A stretch of DNA of 10,942 nucleotides from Thiotrichaceae bacterium (GTDB lineage: Bacteria > Pseudomonadota > Gammaproteobacteria > Thiotrichales > Thiotrichaceae): contig JANTHA010000053.1 of the NCBI GenBank assembly GCA_024762625.1, positions 1 to 10,942 of the forward strand. Reading direction: 5' to 3'. The notes beneath the pieces are model-generated. The model saw nothing but the letters and a program-made list of their open reading frames with translations, did no database searches and was not told the origin of the DNA. This document shows positions 8,182 to 10,942 of this stretch, in pieces. Position 1 is the first letter of the stretch; each line of letters begins with the position of its first letter. The position numbers and the translations under genes were made by a program.

Positions 8182-9348
8182 ATGACAGCTGAAAAAAATA
8201 CTCCACAAGTCACGACGCCGGTCGGCATGACGCCAGGCGCACGCTGGTTCTGGCTTGCGATGTTATTAATCACGGCGGCTTTGATCTATTTGCTGGCGCC
8301 CATTCTTTTGCCATTTATTTCAGGCGCTTTGCTTGCCTATCTTGGCGATCCACTGGTTGATCGTCTGGAAAGCTGGAAAATACCCCGTACGCTAGCAGTC
8401 TCGATTGTTTTTCTTGTTCTATTCTTGTTGCTGGTGCCGGTATTGTTCTTTCTTATTCCGCTGCTGGAATCCCAGGTAAAGTTACTTGTTGCGAAGATGC
8501 CAGGTTATATCGACTGGTTGATGGTCAACCTGGAGCCTGCTTTGCAAAAAACCTTTGGCATTAATATACCTGCGCTTGAAGTGGAGCAGCTCAAGGCGTC
8601 ATTTACTGATCAGTTCGCGAACATGGGTGGTTTCTTCAAGGCGCTGGTGAGAACTGTTTCCCATTCCGGCATCGTGGTGGCGGGCTGGGCCGCAAATCTG
8701 TTATTGATTCCGGTGATCGCTTTTTATTTGCTCAGGGACTGGGACAGGCTGGTTGACTATCTTCATGATTTATTGCCGCGCAATGTTGAGCCTGTTATTA
8801 GTCAGATCAGCAGGGAGTCGGACGAAGTACTGGGCGCTTTTCTTCGAGGTCAGATGATGGTTATGCTGGCGCTGGGAACCATTTATGCGATTGGCCTGAA
8901 AATGGTTGGGCTGGAATTTTCACTACTAATCGGCATGCTGGCGGGTTTACTTAGTTTTATTCCCTATATGGGGCTGATTGTGGGTATTGTGGTTGCTGGC
9001 GCGGCAGTGATGTTGCAAACGCATGATCCGTCCAATCTACTCTGGGTGGCGCTGGTTTTTGTCGTGGCCCAGATTATAGAAGGTACGATATTAACGCCTT
9101 TGCTGGTCGGCGATCGCATCGGGCTGCATCCGGTTGCGGTTATTTTTGCGGTGCTTGCGGGTGGTCAGCTGTTTGGTTTTTTTGGCATTTTACTAGCGCT
9201 GCCGGTGTTTGCGGTGCTTGCGGTTATCATGCGTCATTTACATGAATCCTATAAGCTCAGTTCAATTTATGAGCCTGTCGCTACTGAGACTTTGGCGGAA
9301 ACACAGATTCATGACGCTGCTGATGATATCAGGCAAAACAAGTCCTGA
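8182..9348 (+). CDS. AI-2E/PerM-family transporter-like membrane protein
   Basis: This 388-residue polytopic inner-membrane protein belongs to the AI-2E exporter/PerM (UPF0118) family. Long hydrophobic segments fall at about 22-55, 71-94, 164-184, 227-275 and 286-349. Family landmarks are SFIPYMGLIVGI (258-269) and, near the C-terminus, EGTILTPLLVGDRIGLHP followed by GGQLFGFFGILLALPVFAV. A soluble loop of about 65 residues (95-160) separates the N- and C-terminal halves, as usual. Family members have been linked to export of autoinducer-2 or to ion transport, but the substrate here cannot be told. The ATG at 8182 has no Shine-Dalgarno and sits just after the 12-bp repeat; an in-frame ATG at 8227 is a less likely start. 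hda follows within 21 bp. Confidence 0.92.
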   Translation: MTAEKNTPQVTTPVGMTPGARWFWLAMLLITAALIYLLAPILLPFISGALLAYLGDPLVDRLESWKIPRTLAVSIVFLVLFLLLVPVLFFLIPLLESQVKLLVAKMPGYIDWLMVNLEPALQKTFGINIPALEVEQLKASFTDQFANMGGFFKALVRTVSHSGIVVAGWAANLLLIPVIAFYLLRDWDRLVDYLHDLLPRNVEPVISQISRESDEVLGAFLRGQMMVMLALGTIYAIGLKMVGLEFSLLIGMLAGLLSFIPYMGLIVGIVVAGAAVMLQTHDPSNLLWVALVFVVAQIIEGTILTPLLVGDRIGLHPVAVIFAVLAGGQLFGFFGILLALPVFAVLAVIMRHLHESYKLSSIYEPVATETLAETQIHDAADDIRQNKS

Positions 9349-9369
9349 CCTGGTTTGTCCATCGTTAAA

Positions 9370-10128
9370 ATGTCTTCCCAGCAACTTACCTTGAATGTCA
9401 GTTTACGCGAAGGTTTTCGTTTCGCGTCTTTTTTTGTCGGAAATTTATCCGTAAATTCTGCTCAATCCAATTTTGAGGTAGTCGGCGCATTAAAGGCTTT
9501 TGTTTCGAATGACAGCTTCGCGCAAGCAACATGCCAGCAGAATTTTGTCTGGGGCGAAAAAAATTCGGGGAAGACCCATCTATTACAGGCGTGTTGTGCA
9601 GAACAGGCCCGGCGAAAGGGTATTATCAGTTATATTCCGCTTAAAACCATGGCGGATTTCGGTCCGGATATTCTGTCAGGATTAAGTCATTCCCAACTTA
9701 TAGTGATTGATGATATTGATCGCGTTATCGCCAGTGCGCCCGAGTTGGCGAGTAGCCAGCGTCAAGACTGGGAATTAGCCCTGTTTAATTTGATAAACCG
9801 TGCGCGTGAAAATGGGCAACGCTTATTGTTTAGCAGTCGGAAAAATCCGCGTAATTTGAATTGTATCCTGCCTGATCTGGGATCGCGACTTATCTGGGGC
9901 GGATGTTATCAGTTACATGCTCTGAGTGATGAAGATAAACGCAGGGCGATGCAGGCAAGGGCGCAGCAAAGGGGATTTGAATTGAGCGACCGCGTCGTTG
10001 ACTATCTGTTTAAGCGTTATCCACGGGATATCAAAACGCTAATGGATATTCTGGATAGGCTTGATAAGGAAAGCTTACGTCAGAAAACGCTTATTACCGT
10101 ACCTTTTGTAAAACAAGTGCTGGAATGA
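9370..10128 (+). CDS. hda: DnaA regulatory inactivator Hda
   Basis: Hda binds the DNA sliding clamp and promotes ATP hydrolysis on DnaA, preventing re-initiation of replication. The ATG at 9370 gives 252 residues and places a QLTL clamp-binding-like motif at residues 5-8, as near the N-terminus as in E. coli Hda. A TTG at 9355 would add five residues. The P-loop GEKNSGKT (62-69) and Walker B LIVIDDID (110-117) are canonical. LPDLGSRLIWG (167-177) and LSDEDKRRAMQARAQQRGFEL (185-205 region) match the family closely, as does the end, VPFVKQVLE. It probably shares a transcript with the perM-like gene. The match to the E. coli protein is clear along the whole length. Confidence 0.95.
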   Translation: MSSQQLTLNVSLREGFRFASFFVGNLSVNSAQSNFEVVGALKAFVSNDSFAQATCQQNFVWGEKNSGKTHLLQACCAEQARRKGIISYIPLKTMADFGPDILSGLSHSQLIVIDDIDRVIASAPELASSQRQDWELALFNLINRARENGQRLLFSSRKNPRNLNCILPDLGSRLIWGGCYQLHALSDEDKRRAMQARAQQRGFELSDRVVDYLFKRYPRDIKTLMDILDRLDKESLRQKTLITVPFVKQVLE

Positions 10129-10129
10129 A

Positions 10130-10157
10130 TTGACTATTCCAGCGAAGAGTATATACT
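10130..10157 (+). promoter_or_regulatory. Sigma-70 promoter of the cold-shock gene
   Basis: TTGACT (10130-10135) and TATACT (10152-10157) each match the sigma-70 consensus at 5 of 6 bases, with a 16-base spacer. Transcription would start at about 10164, giving a leader of nearly 200 nt before the csp ATG. The -35 element begins two bases after the hda stop codon. The -10 element lies inside a perfect palindrome. Confidence 0.65.
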
Positions 10158-10161
10158 CTTC
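10144..10161. promoter_or_regulatory. Perfect 18-bp palindrome overlapping the csp -10 (operator candidate)
   Basis: GAAGAGTATATACTCTTC reads identically on both strands with no central loop, covers the -10 hexamer and ends just before the expected transcription start. That position suits a dimeric repressor or other regulator. As RNA it would make a poor hairpin terminator for hda, having no loop of its own and no T run. No regulator can be named. Confidence 0.55.
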
Positions 10162-10163
10162 AC

Positions 10164-10360
10164 CAGCTTGAAAAGTACGTTATTTATATTTATGCAACAC
10201 CATCTCGAAGTCACATCTCCGGTTAAATCTTGACCGAGTCGTTTAGTACCTCGTCCTGTTTTTCATAATTCATAGCAACACATTTCAGCACAATCGCCAT
10301 CTCCTGGAGAATTTATTCGGGAGGGCAAATTTTATATCAATGAATAAATAGGAAAATATT
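10164..10360 (+). promoter_or_regulatory. Long 5' leader of the csp gene (possible RNA thermosensor)
   Basis: About 197 nt lie between the predicted start and the csp ATG, similar in scale to the structured 159-nt E. coli cspA leader. CTCC at 10301-10304 can pair with GGAG at 10306-10309 or with GGAG at 10320-10323, which offers alternative folds near the ribosome site. A further imperfect stem involves CGAG and CTCG around 10235-10253. A 13-codon ORF (10192-10233) has no ribosome site. The csp Shine-Dalgarno is AGGA at about 10350. Temperature-dependent folding is inferred from the gene type, not shown. Confidence 0.4.
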
Positions 10361-10567
10361 ATGTCTACAACTACTGGAACAGTTAAGTGGTTCAACGAAT
10401 CAAAAGGTTTCGGCTTTATCGAACAAGAGAACGGCCCAGACGTTTTTGCTCATTTCAGCGCTATTCAGGGCGACGGTTTCAAAACCTTGAATGAAGGCCA
10501 AAAAGTTGAATTTACTGTTACAGAAGGCCAGAAAGGTCCTCAAGCAGAAAATATTGTAGCAATTTAA
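10361..10567 (+). CDS. CspA-family cold-shock protein
   Basis: This 68-residue single cold-shock domain binds single-stranded RNA and DNA and is thought to melt RNA structures. RNP1 is KGFGFI (15-20) and RNP2 is VFAHF (28-32), with the usual family start [15 protein letters not shown] and ending [10 protein letters not shown]. The RNP2 residue 30 is Ala where Val is common, a mild variation. The ATG is supported by AGGA with normal spacing. The gene has its own promoter and terminator, so it is a single transcription unit. Whether it responds to cold, growth phase or is constitutive cannot be told from the protein, so no specific csp letter is assigned. Confidence 0.97.
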   Translation: MSTTTGTVKWFNESKGFGFIEQENGPDVFAHFSAIQGDGFKTLNEGQKVEFTVTEGQKGPQAENIVAI

Positions 10568-10589
10568 TTTAGTATTTAAATTTTGCTTG

Positions 10590-10624
10590 AAAGCCCCGTC
10601 ACAAGTGTGTGGCGGGGCTTTTTT
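10590..10624 (+). terminator. Intrinsic terminator of the csp gene
   Basis: AAGCCCCGTCAC (10591-10602) pairs with GTGGCGGGGCTT (10609-10620) through one G-U pair, around a 6-base loop, and is followed by TTTTTT (10619-10624). This is a textbook rho-independent terminator 23 bp after the stop codon. On the opposite strand the hairpin is followed by only three T, so it may also help end the converging glycosyltransferase transcript. Confidence 0.93.
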
Positions 10625-10627
10625 ATG

Positions 10628-10942
10628 TCAGATTAATTTTAACCATTCCCGCGCAATTGCTTGAGGGGTCAAGTGTGCAATTGAAGCCCTGCAATTCTTT
10701 TTAAATTTTTTCCGCAGTGCTTCATTGTGATGCAGTTTATCAATCGCTGCAGTCAGCGCAGGGACATTTTCTGGTTCAAGTAGCAATCCATTCTCTCCGG
10801 GTTTGATAATTTCGTTCGGGCCGGTTTCACAATCATAAGCAATACAAGGGCATTCGCAGGCCATCGCCTCAATTAAGATGTTAGGAAATCCTTCATGGCG
10901 ACTGGAAAGAATAAAAAATTCCGCCTTTGAATAGTAGGCAAA
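10628..10942 (-). CDS. GT4-family (group 1) glycosyltransferase, C-terminal part
   Basis: The frame is open from the stop codon at 10628 to the right edge, giving 104 visible residues; the N-terminus is outside the window. An internal ATG at 10864 is not the start, because the conserved SSRHEGFPNILIEAMA block crosses it. That block holds the E-x7-E nucleotide-sugar-binding motif of GT-B retaining glycosyltransferases (visible residues 17 and 25). The following CIAYDCETGPNEIIKPGENGLL is typical of group 1 enzymes that build capsule, O-antigen or other surface glycans. The acceptor and sugar cannot be told. It converges on the csp gene and is likely to belong to a separate surface-polysaccharide operon beyond the window. 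Confidence 0.93.
   Translation of the reverse strand, partial: FAYYSKAEFFILSSRHEGFPNILIEAMACECPCIAYDCETGPNEIIKPGENGLLLEPENVPALTAAIDKLHHNEALRKKFKKNCRASIAHLTPQAIAREWLKLI

Noticed and set aside
10017..10025. TTATCCACG, a one-mismatch DnaA box inside hda
   Set aside because: It is a single site within coding sequence, with no cluster or AT-rich unwinding region, so an origin or titration site is not supported.
10192..10233. A 13-codon ORF in the csp leader
   Set aside because: It has no ribosome-binding site and short ORFs of this size are expected by chance in a 200-nt leader.
10628..10864. A complete 78-residue protein starting at the ATG at 10864
   Set aside because: The frame continues upstream to the window edge with conserved glycosyltransferase sequence, so this is the tail of a longer gene.

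Overview
The window carries ordinary chromosomal housekeeping genes of a proteobacterium, most likely a gammaproteobacterium. The evidence is a heat-shock cluster hrcA-grpE-dnaK-dnaJ running into dapB, a divergent nadK, an Hda homologue (a proteobacterial DnaA regulator) preceded by an AI-2E/PerM-family membrane protein and a CDP-alcohol phosphatidyltransferase, and a clear sigma-32-type promoter. Base composition looks moderate and even across the genes. I see no insertion sequence, integrase, CRISPR array, tRNA, rRNA or toxin-antitoxin pair. Species cannot be called from the sequence.

Layout. Positions 1-490 hold the 3' part of an exported thioredoxin-like protein (+ strand). It converges on nadK (515-1381, - strand). 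nadK and hrcA (1496-2542, +) diverge from a 114-bp region. A 187-bp AT-rich gap holds the sigma-32 promoter for grpE (2730-3392), followed by dnaK (3475-5394). A 138-bp gap with two hairpins separates dnaK from dnaJ (5533-6693), and dapB (6711-7511) follows 17 bp later. A phosphatidyltransferase with a TTG start (7539-8099) and a perM-like gene (8182-9348) flank a 12-bp tandem repeat, and hda (9370-10128) follows closely. A promoter overlapping a perfect 18-bp palindrome then starts a roughly 200-nt leader of a cold-shock protein gene (10361-10567) with a strong intrinsic terminator. The C-terminal part of a GT4 glycosyltransferase (10628-10942, -) runs off the right edge.

How the genes fit together. 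GrpE, DnaK and DnaJ form the Hsp70 folding machine. They appear to be induced by sigma-32, with HrcA as a possible second regulator, although no CIRCE operator is visible here. DapB (lysine and peptidoglycan precursors), the phospholipid enzyme, PerM and Hda (replication control) look like co-directional genes without strong internal terminators. The cold-shock gene is a separate unit.

No unknown multi-gene system is visible. The points worth a second look are regulatory: the palindromic csp promoter and its long leader, the 12-bp repeat leader without a Shine-Dalgarno before perM, the absence of CIRCE beside hrcA, the dnaK-dnaJ hairpins, a three-unit repeat in the GrpE N-terminus, and a phosphatidyltransferase that resembles CMP-forming cardiolipin synthases.
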